From: UBA6163 sp031411655
GTDB lineage: Bacteria > Planctomycetota > Planctomycetia > Pirellulales > Pirellulaceae
DNA length: 64,000 bases
Direction of reading: 5' to 3'
Assembly (NCBI GenBank): GCA_031411655.1
Contig: JANOBM010000027.1
Span: 56,736 to 120,735, forward strand
In this document: positions 52,395 to 61,664 of the stretch, one piece after another
Layout: each line of letters starts with the position of its first letter
Position numbering within the stretch: the stretch's first letter is position 1
The notes under the pieces: model-generated
Told to the model about the DNA's origin: nothing
The model's input: the letters and a program-made list of their open reading frames with translations, nothing else
Databases searched by the model: none
Made by a program: the position numbers and the translations under genes

Positions 52395-52467
52395 GCGGCT
52401 GTAGCTCAGTTGGTAGAGCACAACGTTGCCAACGTTGTTGTCGTGAGTTCGAATCTCATCAGCCGCT
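52395..52467 (+). tRNA. tRNA-Gly (anticodon GCC)
   Basis: A complete cloverleaf can be drawn: acceptor stem GCGGCTG/CAGCCGC, D arm GCTC/GAGC, anticodon stem CAACG/CGTTG with loop TTGCCAA, and T arm GTGAG/CTCAT with loop TTCGAAT (one G-T pair). The anticodon GCC sets glycine. The CCA end is not encoded. The last nine bases overlap the end of the convergent aroK gene, whose TGA stop lies antisense to the acceptor stem and T-arm edge. Confidence 0.97.
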
Positions 52468-53028
52468 TGCTTGAGTTGGTCCACTCGGATCACCAATTTC
52501 GCTGCGTAACCAAGCGAGAATCTCTGTTTCAATCTCGGACACCGTCCGGTTGCAAACATCCACATGCATCGATGCGACACTCGCGTAGGTTGCTTCACGG
52601 CTAGCCAACACGTCGGCGATTTCTTCGCGTGCTGGTAAATGGGTCAGTGCGGGGCGCCGATCTGCTGTCGTGGAATCCCCCGCCAATCTCTTCATCGCAG
52701 TATCAACGTCGATTTTTAACCATACACAGTCCCCTGTTGCGGCGATGATGGCTCGGTTCTGCTCGCGCATGATCGCACCGCCTCCCAGCGAAATGACACT
52801 TGCACTTTCACGACTTGCCGTCTCAAGTTCCGCCGATTCACGGTCGCGAAACCCCTGTTCACCCTCATCAATGAATATCTCGCGAATGGATCGACCCGCT
52901 GCCGCTTCAATGCGATCGTCCAGGTCGATGACCGGGCACTGCAAATGCGTTCCAAGCCGTTTTCCAACGCTTGACTTCCCCGAGCCACGATAGCCAGTGA
53001 GGTACAGGTGCCTATTGAGCGTGATCAT
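52459..53028 (-). CDS. aroK: Shikimate kinase
   Basis: A 189-residue kinase that phosphorylates shikimate. The P-loop GYRGSGKSS is at 12-20; shikimate-binding DLDDRIE, the following FRDRESAELE and the GGGA loop (SLGGGAIM), and the adenine/lid Arg in RPAL are all present. The stop lies inside the tRNA-Gly gene on the other strand. The ATG overlaps the stop of the dus gene by four bases, so aroK is the second gene of that unit. Confidence 0.93.
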   Translation of the reverse strand: MITLNRHLYLTGYRGSGKSSVGKRLGTHLQCPVIDLDDRIEAAAGRSIREIFIDEGEQGFRDRESAELETASRESASVISLGGGAIMREQNRAIIAATGDCVWLKIDVDTAMKRLAGDSTTADRRPALTHLPAREEIADVLASREATYASVASMHVDVCNRTVSEIETEILAWLRSEIGDPSGPTQASG

Positions 53029-54065
53029 GCACAGCCTTCTTCCTGCGAGCCGTGAATCTCTCTGGGAACGTAGCGCCCAGGCGAGTCGGCTCCATAGAAA
53101 TGGGAGAGCACCGCTTCCAATTCGAAACGGGAACGAATTCGAACCAATCGCTCGCGGATGGTCTCATGTTCAGGATGGCTGGCTGAATACTTGATGGCAA
53201 ACTTTCGCATCAGCATCGCCGCACGATCCACGCCGTAGCTGTTCTCGCATAGCGAGTAGTGCTCACGAATCACGTCGGCTTGCTCATGAAGCGTTGGCGG
53301 CGGCGGTAATGGCTCACCTCGCCAAAGTGCATTCACTTGATCGAAGATCCATGGATTGCCAATAGCGCCGCGTGCAATCGTGACACCATCGACGCCTGTT
53401 TGGCCGAGCATGCGGATGCAATCATCGGCACTGAACAAATCACCACTTCCAAAGATCAATCGATCGGGCCCGACATACCGTTTGACTTCGGCAAGAAACG
53501 CCCAGCGGCTAGGGCCAACGTAACGCTGTTTTACCGTGCGTCCGTGAACGGTGATGGCTGCCGCACCGAGTGAGAATGCACCATCGAGGATGCGAAAAAA
53601 ATTGTCGCGTGATTCGCTGCTGTCATCCATGCCACGGCGCATCTTCAGGGTGACCGGACGATCGGGAGGTACCGCATCGCGAACTCGGGCGACAATTTCA
53701 AGCGCGATCTCGGGGTGTGATAAGTGATAACCGCCACGGCATCGCCCTAACACTTTCTTGACCGGGCAACCAAAGTTGATATCGATGATGTCGAACCCTG
53801 CTTCGACAAGCTTTACGGCCCCGGCGGCAAACTGCTCCGGTTCGCTACCCATCAACTGGCCACCGACGGGATGTTCTTCTGCCGCGATCTCGAGAAAATG
53901 GCGGTTTTTCTTGCGATCGCTTAGCGTGACTAAAAACTGATCGAGCATCACTTCACAAATGGAATAGGATGCCCCGTGACGGCGTGCGATCACCCTCATC
54001 GGTGAATCGCTATAACCACTTAAAGCTGCCTGAAAAAAAGGGGTTGCAATTTCTACGTTTCCCAC
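53025..54065 (-). CDS. tRNA-dihydrouridine synthase
   Basis: A 346-residue flavoprotein that reduces uridine to dihydrouridine in tRNA D-loops. The start (IATPFFQAALSGYSDSPMRVIARRHGA), the catalytic Cys in INFGCPVKKVLGR, KMRRGMDDSS and GVTIARGAIGNPWIF are typical of the DusB group. The Cys is followed by LGRCRGGYHL instead of the common KGAGAALL, a deviation that is unusual but keeps the Lys-Lys-Val. The GTG at 54065 is preferred since it gives the standard length, with AGGGGG 12 bases ahead; an ATG at 54224 would add 53 unrelated residues. It is the first gene of a unit with aroK. Confidence 0.88.
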   Translation of the reverse strand: MGNVEIATPFFQAALSGYSDSPMRVIARRHGASYSICEVMLDQFLVTLSDRKKNRHFLEIAAEEHPVGGQLMGSEPEQFAAGAVKLVEAGFDIIDINFGCPVKKVLGRCRGGYHLSHPEIALEIVARVRDAVPPDRPVTLKMRRGMDDSSESRDNFFRILDGAFSLGAAAITVHGRTVKQRYVGPSRWAFLAEVKRYVGPDRLIFGSGDLFSADDCIRMLGQTGVDGVTIARGAIGNPWIFDQVNALWRGEPLPPPPTLHEQADVIREHYSLCENSYGVDRAAMLMRKFAIKYSASHPEHETIRERLVRIRSRFELEAVLSHFYGADSPGRYVPREIHGSQEEGCA

Positions 54066-54264
54066 GCAAAGTTTCTGCCCCCTTTTTGAATCGCGCCCAC
54101 TGTGGCAGGCTTGTAAACCATCCGAGCTGCGGATCGAAGGTCCCTCCGCTTCGCAAGAACGACTCGAAAGTCCAGGTTCTTCGCTATTGCATTGCTGATC
54201 GGTACGGGATTGAGCGGGAAGCATCGACGAGCAGGCTCTTTAATAGATACGAAAGGTCAAAGAC

Positions 54265-55302
54265 ATGAAAATCACAGTAACGCCATTTGGTGAAACCAAA
54301 GACGGCCAACCAGTCAAGCGATTCGCCATCACAAACCGGCATGGACATTCCATCGCGTTGTCCGACTTCGGTGCGACGCTGCTAGAAGTAATGGTTCCCG
54401 ACCGCAGTGGCAAACTAGCCAATGTTAACCTGACCTTCGATACGCTGGCACCCTACTTAGAGCCCCATCCCTATTTCGGTTCTACCGTCGGCCGATTCTG
54501 CAACCGAATCGCCGATGGGCAGTTCACGATCGACGGCAAAGCGTATCAAGTCACACGAAACTTGGGCAAGCATCACCTTCACGGCGGAAAAGTTGGATTT
54601 GAACGATTGCTGTGGTCGGCGGAAACTTATGAACAGAGCGATTGTGCCGGTGTACGGTTCACTTTGAAAAGTCCCGATGCAATGGAGGGATTCCCAGGAA
54701 CATTAACCGCGATTGCTGATTACAGCTTTAATGACAATGACGAGCTCCGAATGGTTTTCTCGGCAACCACCGACGCCCCGACACACGTCAATTTGTGCAA
54801 TCACAGCTATTGGAATCTCAGCGGTGCGGGACGCGGTACGGCACTTGAACACCAAATGGAAATCGCCGCTGATCTTTATCTCGACGTCGATAGCGATTTG
54901 ATACCATCGGGTTCACTCAACGACGTCGGTGGGACTGGTCTTGATTTTCGCCAACCTACCGCCCTTGGAGATCGAATCGAACAATATGCGTCCACGAAAG
55001 GTTATGACCACTGCTACGTGATCCGTGGTACCGCGGGCACTCTTCGCCGAGCGGCGAGGGTAGTCGATCCTAAGTCAGGGCGAGTCATGGAGGTGCTGAC
55101 AACGCAGCCAGGCATGCAACTCTACACAGCAAACCACTTGCCCGGAAATGAACAATCTAACGGATATGGTGGTCACGACGCGTTCTGTGTCGAAACGCAG
55201 CAGTACCCTAATGCTCCCAACATTCCATCGTTTCCGTCTACATTGCTTCGACCCGGCCAATGGATGAAGGAAACGACCATCCATCGCTTCTCCGTTGAAT
55301 AG
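54265..55302 (+). CDS. galM: Aldose 1-epimerase (galactose mutarotase)
   Basis: A 345-residue beta-sandwich enzyme that interconverts the alpha and beta anomers of galactose and glucose. Catalytic and binding residues are seen in NRIADGQF, HHLHGGKVGFE, the active-site His in NLCNHSYWNLSG, GTGLDFRQP, and the C-terminal VETQQYPNAPN with the catalytic Glu. Its ATG has AAAGGTC seven bases ahead. No galactose operon is near; the gene is convergent to the giant DUF11 gene with 27 bases between. Confidence 0.93.
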   Translation: MKITVTPFGETKDGQPVKRFAITNRHGHSIALSDFGATLLEVMVPDRSGKLANVNLTFDTLAPYLEPHPYFGSTVGRFCNRIADGQFTIDGKAYQVTRNLGKHHLHGGKVGFERLLWSAETYEQSDCAGVRFTLKSPDAMEGFPGTLTAIADYSFNDNDELRMVFSATTDAPTHVNLCNHSYWNLSGAGRGTALEHQMEIAADLYLDVDSDLIPSGSLNDVGGTGLDFRQPTALGDRIEQYASTKGYDHCYVIRGTAGTLRRAARVVDPKSGRVMEVLTTQPGMQLYTANHLPGNEQSNGYGGHDAFCVETQQYPNAPNIPSFPSTLLRPGQWMKETTIHRFSVE

Positions 55303-55329
55303 TCGATTGAAATGCTGACGGTCAATTGA

Positions 55330-58300
55330 TTACCTGGCGAGAAATAACTTCTTCGTCAATAGCCTTGGTGCGTTGATGGCGACACTCGACAGGTCATCTT
55401 CGGTGATAACGTCATTCGCTGGCGTTGAATCGCCATCGAATTGATCAGCCGTGATGACCTGAATGCTCGCCTGCTTTATCCCGGGGGCGTCGACCGAGAA
55501 TGTAAGTGTCAGTGTCTCATTTTGCCCGGCTGCTAAAACGCCAGGAGCCCACACTTGCGTCACCGGATCATACGTTCCTAACGACGGCATGTTATCCAGC
55601 AGCGTGATTCCCGTCGGTAACACCGTCAACAAGGAGACGCCTGTCGCCGTTGCGGGGCCGAAATTGTTCAAGCTAAAGGTGACGGAGACAATGTCGCCCA
55701 CCTTGGGAGCCAAGTTGTCGATGGAACTTCGAACCGAGAGGTCAATTTGCGCTGGCGTGACGGTGACCACCGCGATGTCATCTTCACCCGCCAATCCGTT
55801 GCCGGGCGTGCTATCAGGATCCCCTTGAGCCGTACGCACCACCTCAGCGGTGTTTGTCTTAGGACCTTTGTTTTTCGGCGTTCCCACCAGAACCAGAGTT
55901 GCAGATTGCCCATTGGCAAGAGTCGGAATATTCCACGTGCCCGCAGTCGCAACGTACATGCCCGACGTCGTTGAAGAATCAACGAAATTAAAACCGATGG
56001 GTAGGCGATCGTTAACAACGATATTCGTTGCCGTGTCAGGCCCACTATTGAGCAGTACGACCGTAAAGGTCACGCGATCATTGCGATTGGGGGCCGCATT
56101 GTCGACGGTTTGCGTGAGCGAAAGATCAGCAACGGCAGTCGCATACGCGACCAGCGCGATGTCATCTTCACCTGGAGTTGCATTGCCGGGCGTACTATCC
56201 ACATCGGGTTGATCAGCCGCGATGATTTCAGCAGTATTCGTGGCGACTCCAGCGGCATTGACCCGCGCAACGATCGTGAGTGTCGCGCTCGTATCTGCGG
56301 CAAGAGCTGTCGGGGTCCAGATGCCGGTCTTGGCGACGTAGGCACCGCTGGATGAAGTTGAAGAAACAAACGTTACTCCCGAGGGCAGGACGTCTCGGAT
56401 TCGAATTCCCGTCGCTGTGCTAGGACCCAAATTTCGTAGCGTTAACGAATAGGTAACATTCTCACCTACGTTTGGTGCTGGTCGATTGATCGTCTTTTCC
56501 AGCGACAAGTCAATTCTTTGTGCGGTGACGACCACCGACGCTTGATCATCTTCGGTAGCCACGCTGTTTCCGACTGAACTATCTGGATCGAATTGGTCTG
56601 CAGTCAAAACTTGTGCAGTATTCGTTTTATCGCCGACGGTCGTTGGCGTGGCATTGATTACCAAGGTCGCACGACCCGCCGAAGCGAGACTTCCAACGTC
56701 CCAAATACCAGTCGTTGCATTGTAAGTACCAAACGCTGTATTGGCCGAAACAAACGCAAGCTCCGGAGGCAGCAGGTCTCGAACCGTAACTCCCGTCGCA
56801 CGATCGGGTCCTGCGTTGACCAGGGTCAGCGTAAAGGCTACGGATTGACCAAAATTAGGGATAACGGTGGATGCCGTCTTGGTAAGCGACAAGTCGGCAA
56901 TGGCAGGAGTCAAAGTGACCGATGCTTGGTCGTCTTCCGTGCCAGCGTTATTGTCGGGAGTTGAGTCGATGTCGCTTTGCACAGCCGCGACCACTTCCGC
57001 GGTATTCAGAATCATGACCGGCCTGTCGTAGGTTGCGACAAGGGGTAACGTTGCAGAGGTGGCACGACCAAGTGTCGGAATCGTCCAAATACCAACCAGC
57101 GGATCGTAGGTGCCCACACTCGCGTCACCCGAGACAAACGTCATTCCAGCCGGCAAAACGTCTCTTACTGCAACTTGAGTCGCTGCATCTGGTCCGGCAT
57201 TCGTAAGAGTCAAAGTAAATGTCACCTGTTCTCCCACATTAGGACGCGGCTTATTGGTCGTTTTAGTGAGCGACAAGTCGATCCGTTGCGGTGTAACCTT
57301 CACCGAAGCCTGGTCATCTTCCGTGGCGATACTATTGTTGGGCGTACTATCCGGGTCGAAACGGTCCGAGGCAATAATCTGAGCGGTATTAGTCTTTTCT
57401 CCGCCCGTTGCCACGCGGGCAACGATCTGCAACGTAGCAGTGCCGTTGGAGGCTAGCGTCCCTACGGTCCAACGACCTGTACTGGAAATGTAGTCGCCCT
57501 CATTGGTCGTCGCTGACATGAATGTTAATCCATTGGGAAGCACATCCGACACAACGACACCTGACGCGTTGTCAGGCCCTGAGTTAGAGACGACGATCGT
57601 GAATGTGACATCTTGACCAACATTCGGAGTGGCGGTCGATGCTGTTTTTGTTAACGACAAATCGGCGGCAGGAACCATGAGAGTCACACTCACTTGATCG
57701 TCTTCGGTGGCTACGTTATTGCCCGGAGTGGAATCCACATCGGATTGATTGGCTGCCGTGACCTGGGCGGTCGCGATCACCGCTGCCGACGTATTGACAA
57801 CCGCGCTGATCGTCAAAGTTGCCGTCGCGCCAGAAGCAAGTGTCGGAATGGACCAAACTCCGGTTGAACTGTTGTAAGCCGTACCGGCGAGTGGCGTCGC
57901 GCTTTGAAAAGTAAACCCGGTAGGTAAAGCGTCACGTACCGTGATACCAGTGGCTTGACTCGGTCCGCCATTGACGATCGTCGTGGTGAAAACAACCGTC
58001 GAGCCGCGATTGGGTGTGGCGTTATCGACAGTCTTCGTAAGAGATAAATCAATTTGCTGTGCGTTGATCGTGATCGACGCCTGATCATCCTCAACGGCTT
58101 GATTATTGTTTGGTGTCGAATCGGGATCCTGTTGGTCCGATGCGGTGATTTCTGCCGTATTGACCAGTGAACCACCCACGGAAGGAGTGGCCACGATCTG
58201 CAATGAACTCGTCGTGTTGGATGCGAGTGCGCCGATTGTCCAAATGCCGGTTGCCTGATCGTATGCCGAAGCTGGACTGGCAGAAACAAAATTGAGGCCT

Positions 58301-60261
58301 GCGGGCAAGAGATCGCGAACGTTTACACCGCTTGCGGGATCGGGACCGGTGTTGCGAACTTGAAGGGTAAAGGTCACGTTCTGACCAACGCTGGGAGTGA
58401 CGGTTGATGCAGTCTTGGTCAATGAGAGGTCGGCCGAGGTGACATTGACTAATGCGGTCGCTTGATCATCCTCGGCGGCAACGTTGTTATTGGGTGTCGA
58501 GTCTGGATCGGCCAAGTTGGATGCGGTGACTTGTGCCAGCAGTGCCTTGTTTCCAGTCGTATCCACCCGCGTCGTCAGCGTTAACGTGGCCGACGCACCA
58601 CTCGCGATGGTACCGATGGTCCAAGTCGAACCGGCAAAGGAGCCAAACGCCGTCACTCCCGACTGAAGGGTCAATCCAGGTGGCAAAACACTCGTAACGA
58701 CGACGCCGGTGGCTGGAGACGGCCCTGCATTATTGACCGTCACCGTGAAGACGACCGTATCTCCCACCCTCGCGGCCGAGCGATCACCAACATTTGTCAA
58801 CGATAAGTCGGCAGCTTCGATGTTGATCGTTGCCGACGCTTGATCATCCTCGGTTGCTACACTGTTGCCGGGCGTCGAGTCGGGATCAAATGCGTTTGAC
58901 TGAGTGACTTGTGCCGTGTTGGTGACGGAGCCTGCGGTCGTGGCCCGCCCAGTAATACCCAAGGTAGCGGATCCACCATTTGAGATCGCTCCCACCTGCC
59001 ACAACCCCGTCGTGTTGTTGTAATTTCCCTGCGACGCGGCAAAACTGACAAAGCTGATCCCCGCTGGCAACAGATCGGTCACGACCACTCCGCTGGCGGC
59101 GTTCGGGCCGTCGTTATTCACGGTGACCGAAAAGACGATGTTCTGACCTGTCGCGGCCGACGCATTGCTCACTGTTTTTGTAAGCCGTAGATCTGCCGAA
59201 TCGAAGTTCGCGAAATCGAATGTATCCACCGTCGGACCAACGGCCCCAACCAGCTCCGCAGACCCATTGACGTTACTGCCTCCGGTAATCTCCAACGCAA
59301 TCGCACCGACTCGAGTCAGGTCGACTCCACCGCCGTTTACGGTGGTAAAACCGCTGAAGGGAATGAACTCCGTCATCGAAGCTACACCTCCTGTGTCCGC
59401 CAGCGCGAAGGTACCTGCTGAGAATCTCGCTGCCGTACCTGCCACCGTGTCATCCGTGTAAAGGCGAATGGTCACCGTACCGGCTGCTGAGTCCGCTCCA
59501 ATTTGAAGCTGCAAGCCTGTCGCCGTCCCTGCACTCGTCAAGTCTACATTTCCAAGTCCTGCATCCGCGATCGCGGAACTGCCATCGATCCCATCCCATG
59601 AAACAATGCGGCGCCCCTCACCGGTTTGGATCGCATCAAAACTAAAAAGTCCGGGAAGCAATGGATCGTTGACGCTGACTTGCACCCGCCCATTCACTGA
59701 CGTTTTATCTACCAGTAAATCCCGTTCGCCGCCGATGACTTCCGACGCACTCCCCTGAGCAAACGACGTGACAGGAACTCCATCGTTGGTATCGTCAAAA
59801 ATCGATTGGGTCGCGGTATTGAAAGAATCAATGGTGCGAAGCAGTCGCCCACGGACATCCGCTGCGTCTACGACAATGGCGGGACTGACTCGCTCCGAGA
59901 GCAACCTCGTCCCGATGGTCTGCGCCGGTTGCTGAATGAAGTAATTTCCGACCGTCACCCCATCGATTCGATACCGTCCATCGCTTCCCGTCGTCACACC
60001 TCGGAACAGGGTGTCATTCGCAGCGTTGAAAATGCCGTCACCATTATCGCGATAAAGATTGACTGTCGCGCCAGACACCTCCTCGCCTGGAGTAAAGCCG
60101 TCTCCAGCGAAATCAGCAAACACGCGCCCAGTCACTGACTGTAAATCTGTCGCAGCGGCCAGCACAATGCGACGTTCTAAAGCTTCGAATCCAAGACGAC
60201 GGCGAGCATTCACACATTGGTTGCGGCGGACGGAACGACCGCGAAGGTTTCTTGCTGACAT
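55330..60261 (-). CDS. Giant surface protein with SdrD-B-like domain and ten DUF11 repeats
   Basis: A 1,643-residue secreted protein. It starts with a basic stretch and GFEALERRIVLAA, the planctomycete-type N-terminal export or anchoring motif. Residues 40-150 form a Cna-B/SdrD-like beta domain (VTGRVFADFAGDG, DGRYRIDGVTVGNYFI). Residues 155-350 have a beta-rich lectin-like character. From 356 to 1633 there are ten DUF11 units of about 128 residues, each opening (A/I)DLSLTKT and closing with an acidic DPDSTPNN...EDDQAS segment that could bind calcium. The C-terminal ten residues are LLTKKLFLAR, with no dockerin. Such proteins serve adhesion or surface layers. The 5' end has an 18-base palindrome upstream. 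Confidence 0.9.
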   Translation of the reverse strand: MSARNLRGRSVRRNQCVNARRRLGFEALERRIVLAAATDLQSVTGRVFADFAGDGFTPGEEVSGATVNLYRDNGDGIFNAANDTLFRGVTTGSDGRYRIDGVTVGNYFIQQPAQTIGTRLLSERVSPAIVVDAADVRGRLLRTIDSFNTATQSIFDDTNDGVPVTSFAQGSASEVIGGERDLLVDKTSVNGRVQVSVNDPLLPGLFSFDAIQTGEGRRIVSWDGIDGSSAIADAGLGNVDLTSAGTATGLQLQIGADSAAGTVTIRLYTDDTVAGTAARFSAGTFALADTGGVASMTEFIPFSGFTTVNGGGVDLTRVGAIALEITGGSNVNGSAELVGAVGPTVDTFDFANFDSADLRLTKTVSNASAATGQNIVFSVTVNNDGPNAASGVVVTDLLPAGISFVSFAASQGNYNNTTGLWQVGAISNGGSATLGITGRATTAGSVTNTAQVTQSNAFDPDSTPGNSVATEDDQASATINIEAADLSLTNVGDRSAARVGDTVVFTVTVNNAGPSPATGVVVTSVLPPGLTLQSGVTAFGSFAGSTWTIGTIASGASATLTLTTRVDTTGNKALLAQVTASNLADPDSTPNNNVAAEDDQATALVNVTSADLSLTKTASTVTPSVGQNVTFTLQVRNTGPDPASGVNVRDLLPAGLNFVSASPASAYDQATGIWTIGALASNTTSSLQIVATPSVGGSLVNTAEITASDQQDPDSTPNNNQAVEDDQASITINAQQIDLSLTKTVDNATPNRGSTVVFTTTIVNGGPSQATGITVRDALPTGFTFQSATPLAGTAYNSSTGVWSIPTLASGATATLTISAVVNTSAAVIATAQVTAANQSDVDSTPGNNVATEDDQVSVTLMVPAADLSLTKTASTATPNVGQDVTFTIVVSNSGPDNASGVVVSDVLPNGLTFMSATTNEGDYISSTGRWTVGTLASNGTATLQIVARVATGGEKTNTAQIIASDRFDPDSTPNNSIATEDDQASVKVTPQRIDLSLTKTTNKPRPNVGEQVTFTLTLTNAGPDAATQVAVRDVLPAGMTFVSGDASVGTYDPLVGIWTIPTLGRATSATLPLVATYDRPVMILNTAEVVAAVQSDIDSTPDNNAGTEDDQASVTLTPAIADLSLTKTASTVIPNFGQSVAFTLTLVNAGPDRATGVTVRDLLPPELAFVSANTAFGTYNATTGIWDVGSLASAGRATLVINATPTTVGDKTNTAQVLTADQFDPDSSVGNSVATEDDQASVVVTAQRIDLSLEKTINRPAPNVGENVTYSLTLRNLGPSTATGIRIRDVLPSGVTFVSSTSSSGAYVAKTGIWTPTALAADTSATLTIVARVNAAGVATNTAEIIAADQPDVDSTPGNATPGEDDIALVAYATAVADLSLTQTVDNAAPNRNDRVTFTVVLLNSGPDTATNIVVNDRLPIGFNFVDSSTTSGMYVATAGTWNIPTLANGQSATLVLVGTPKNKGPKTNTAEVVRTAQGDPDSTPGNGLAGEDDIAVVTVTPAQIDLSVRSSIDNLAPKVGDIVSVTFSLNNFGPATATGVSLLTVLPTGITLLDNMPSLGTYDPVTQVWAPGVLAAGQNETLTLTFSVDAPGIKQASIQVITADQFDGDSTPANDVITEDDLSSVAINAPRLLTKKLFLAR
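55363..59196 (-). repeat. Ten-unit DUF11 repeat array (about 384 bases each)
   Basis: Units 3 to 10 alternate in type: odd units open ADLSLTKTAST and close DPDSTPNN with a QR or QQ junction; even units open IDLSL and close D(V/I)DSTPGNN. The alternation implies that a two-unit block of about 768 bases was copied. Units 1 and 2 are more diverged. The array is coding throughout. Confidence 0.85.
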
Positions 60262-60288
60262 GTTGTTTCGGCAACTTAGGTTGAGTTT

Positions 60289-60306
60289 ACAGACTGCGCA
60301 GTCTGT
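60289..60306. promoter_or_regulatory. 18-base perfect palindrome upstream of the DUF11 gene
   Basis: ACAGACTGCGCAGTCTGT is self-complementary over its full length, 27 bases before the ATG of the giant surface protein. A second small hairpin GTTG/CAAC (60262-60275) lies between it and the start. It fits a dimeric regulator site or a structured 5' leader. Confidence 0.55.
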
Positions 60307-60408
60307 GTTGTCACTTAGTTGCTAGCTTACGGCAAGTCCCAATGCCGTTTTATACGCAGAAACGAACCGGTCACGAGCTGACGGAGAGAAACCACCGGTC
60401 ACCGGGCG

Positions 60409-61653
60409 TTATTCGTTCCAGTAGACCACCGCGTTGTGCGTTGCTCGCCCCACGGCAACGATGTCGACATCACCATCGTTATCGAGGTCGCCCACCGCCA
60501 AATCCTCCACCGCGACCTGGCCGGGTTCGATCAACCGCCTCTTCCAAATCCCACTCTCAGCATCCGTTGGATCGTAAATTCGAACGCCACAACGGTGTTT
60601 CTGACCAGCATCGTCGCGAACACCAATGATCAATTCTTGATCGGCATCACTATCGAGATTTGCACAGGCCACAGCGTGGCCCCATTTCAATTGCTCATCA
60701 AGCACGAAGCGAGACCACATCGAGTGGTCATTTGCATCGGGCTCCGTGTATGCAACGACATGGTCACCATGCCAGGGTTCGATCGTTGCCAGATAGCGTT
60801 TTCCTGAACCTAAAGTTCCCAAGCGTACCTCACTCGAACCGATTGCGGGTGCCGTGCCCTGTTGGCCTTCGCCTAACTTCGTCACAGTGGTTTCGTCTTC
60901 GGTTGCCTTCAAGTGAGTCACACCCTCGAAGCTCGCCAACAGCAATTCTTGCCGATTATCGCGATCAAGATCAACGACATCAAGATTGTGCGACACATGA
61001 AGGGACTCATCGATTACTTTTGAACCCCAGGGCTTTGCTGGTTGACTTCGATCCGGCGAAAATGCAAGCAGCCGGATACCCGACGAAAGAAAATCAGGCG
61101 GACGCGAACCGCGACCTTTTAAGGGCGCAACGACAAGTTCCAAGGAGCCGTCGTGGTCCCAGTCGATCCACCGCATCCGATGCGTTGTCGGCTCCTCCGC
61201 GATTGGATAATAGGTCCAGGCAGCACGAGGATCCTGAGGCGACTTTATCCAACCGATCTTACCGCCAGAATCCGTGTTCCCAACTTGCCAATCGTGCCCA
61301 ACGGCAAAATCAACTCGCCCGTCGCCGTCAACATCATTGGGTGCGAAGCAAACATTATCATTGGATGCCTCGGGCGTTGCGAGCATCACGTGAGTTTGCC
61401 AAGTAGGGTTTTCCATCCACAGGAATCGCTTGCTGTCAACGATCGCAATATCAAGATTCCCGTCACCGTTAACGTCCACCATCAACACTGCGTAACCGAC
61501 ACCGAGCTCCACCGGCAATACATCTGCTCGCCACTGCCCCTCTGCCATAGCAACCGAAGCCGGCGTCATGGATACCAGGGTCATGGAGACCAGGGTCATC
61601 GGGACCACGCAAGCAACGACCGGAGTGAGAAACCGCCCAATGAAACTTGACAT
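60409..61653 (-). CDS. Secreted FG-GAP/VCBS repeat protein
   Basis: A 414-residue exported protein. The start is ATG 61653, where a signal segment begins (SSFIGRFLTPVVACVVPMTLVS); a longer upstream frame lacks signals. Seven-bladed beta-propeller repeats carry DxDxDG-like calcium loops: DVNGDGNLDIAIV, DVDGDGRVDFAVG, DWDHDGSLELVV, DLDRDNRQELLLA, NLDSDADQELIIG and DLDNDGDVDIVAVG. FG-GAP propellers bind ligands at the cell surface. The signal peptide holds a tandem duplication (MTLVS-MTLVS-MTPAS). The gene follows glgC by 11 bases on the same strand. Confidence 0.88.
   Translation of the reverse strand: MSSFIGRFLTPVVACVVPMTLVSMTLVSMTPASVAMAEGQWRADVLPVELGVGYAVLMVDVNGDGNLDIAIVDSKRFLWMENPTWQTHVMLATPEASNDNVCFAPNDVDGDGRVDFAVGHDWQVGNTDSGGKIGWIKSPQDPRAAWTYYPIAEEPTTHRMRWIDWDHDGSLELVVAPLKGRGSRPPDFLSSGIRLLAFSPDRSQPAKPWGSKVIDESLHVSHNLDVVDLDRDNRQELLLASFEGVTHLKATEDETTVTKLGEGQQGTAPAIGSSEVRLGTLGSGKRYLATIEPWHGDHVVAYTEPDANDHSMWSRFVLDEQLKWGHAVACANLDSDADQELIIGVRDDAGQKHRCGVRIYDPTDAESGIWKRRLIEPGQVAVEDLAVGDLDNDGDVDIVAVGRATHNAVVYWNE
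61568..61606 (-). repeat. 15-base tandem repeat in the FG-GAP signal peptide
   Basis: ATGGATACCAGGGTC and ATGGAGACCAGGGTC follow each other, with a decayed third copy. In the coding frame they give the MTLVS repeat in the hydrophobic core of the signal peptide. Copy number changes would alter the length of that core while keeping the frame. Confidence 0.75.
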
Positions 61654-61664
61654 ACTTGGGATCA

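Noticed and set aside
55363..59196. Repeat array as CRISPR or satellite DNA
   Set aside because: The period is 384 bases, the units diverge at DNA level and remain in one reading frame, as for protein domains.
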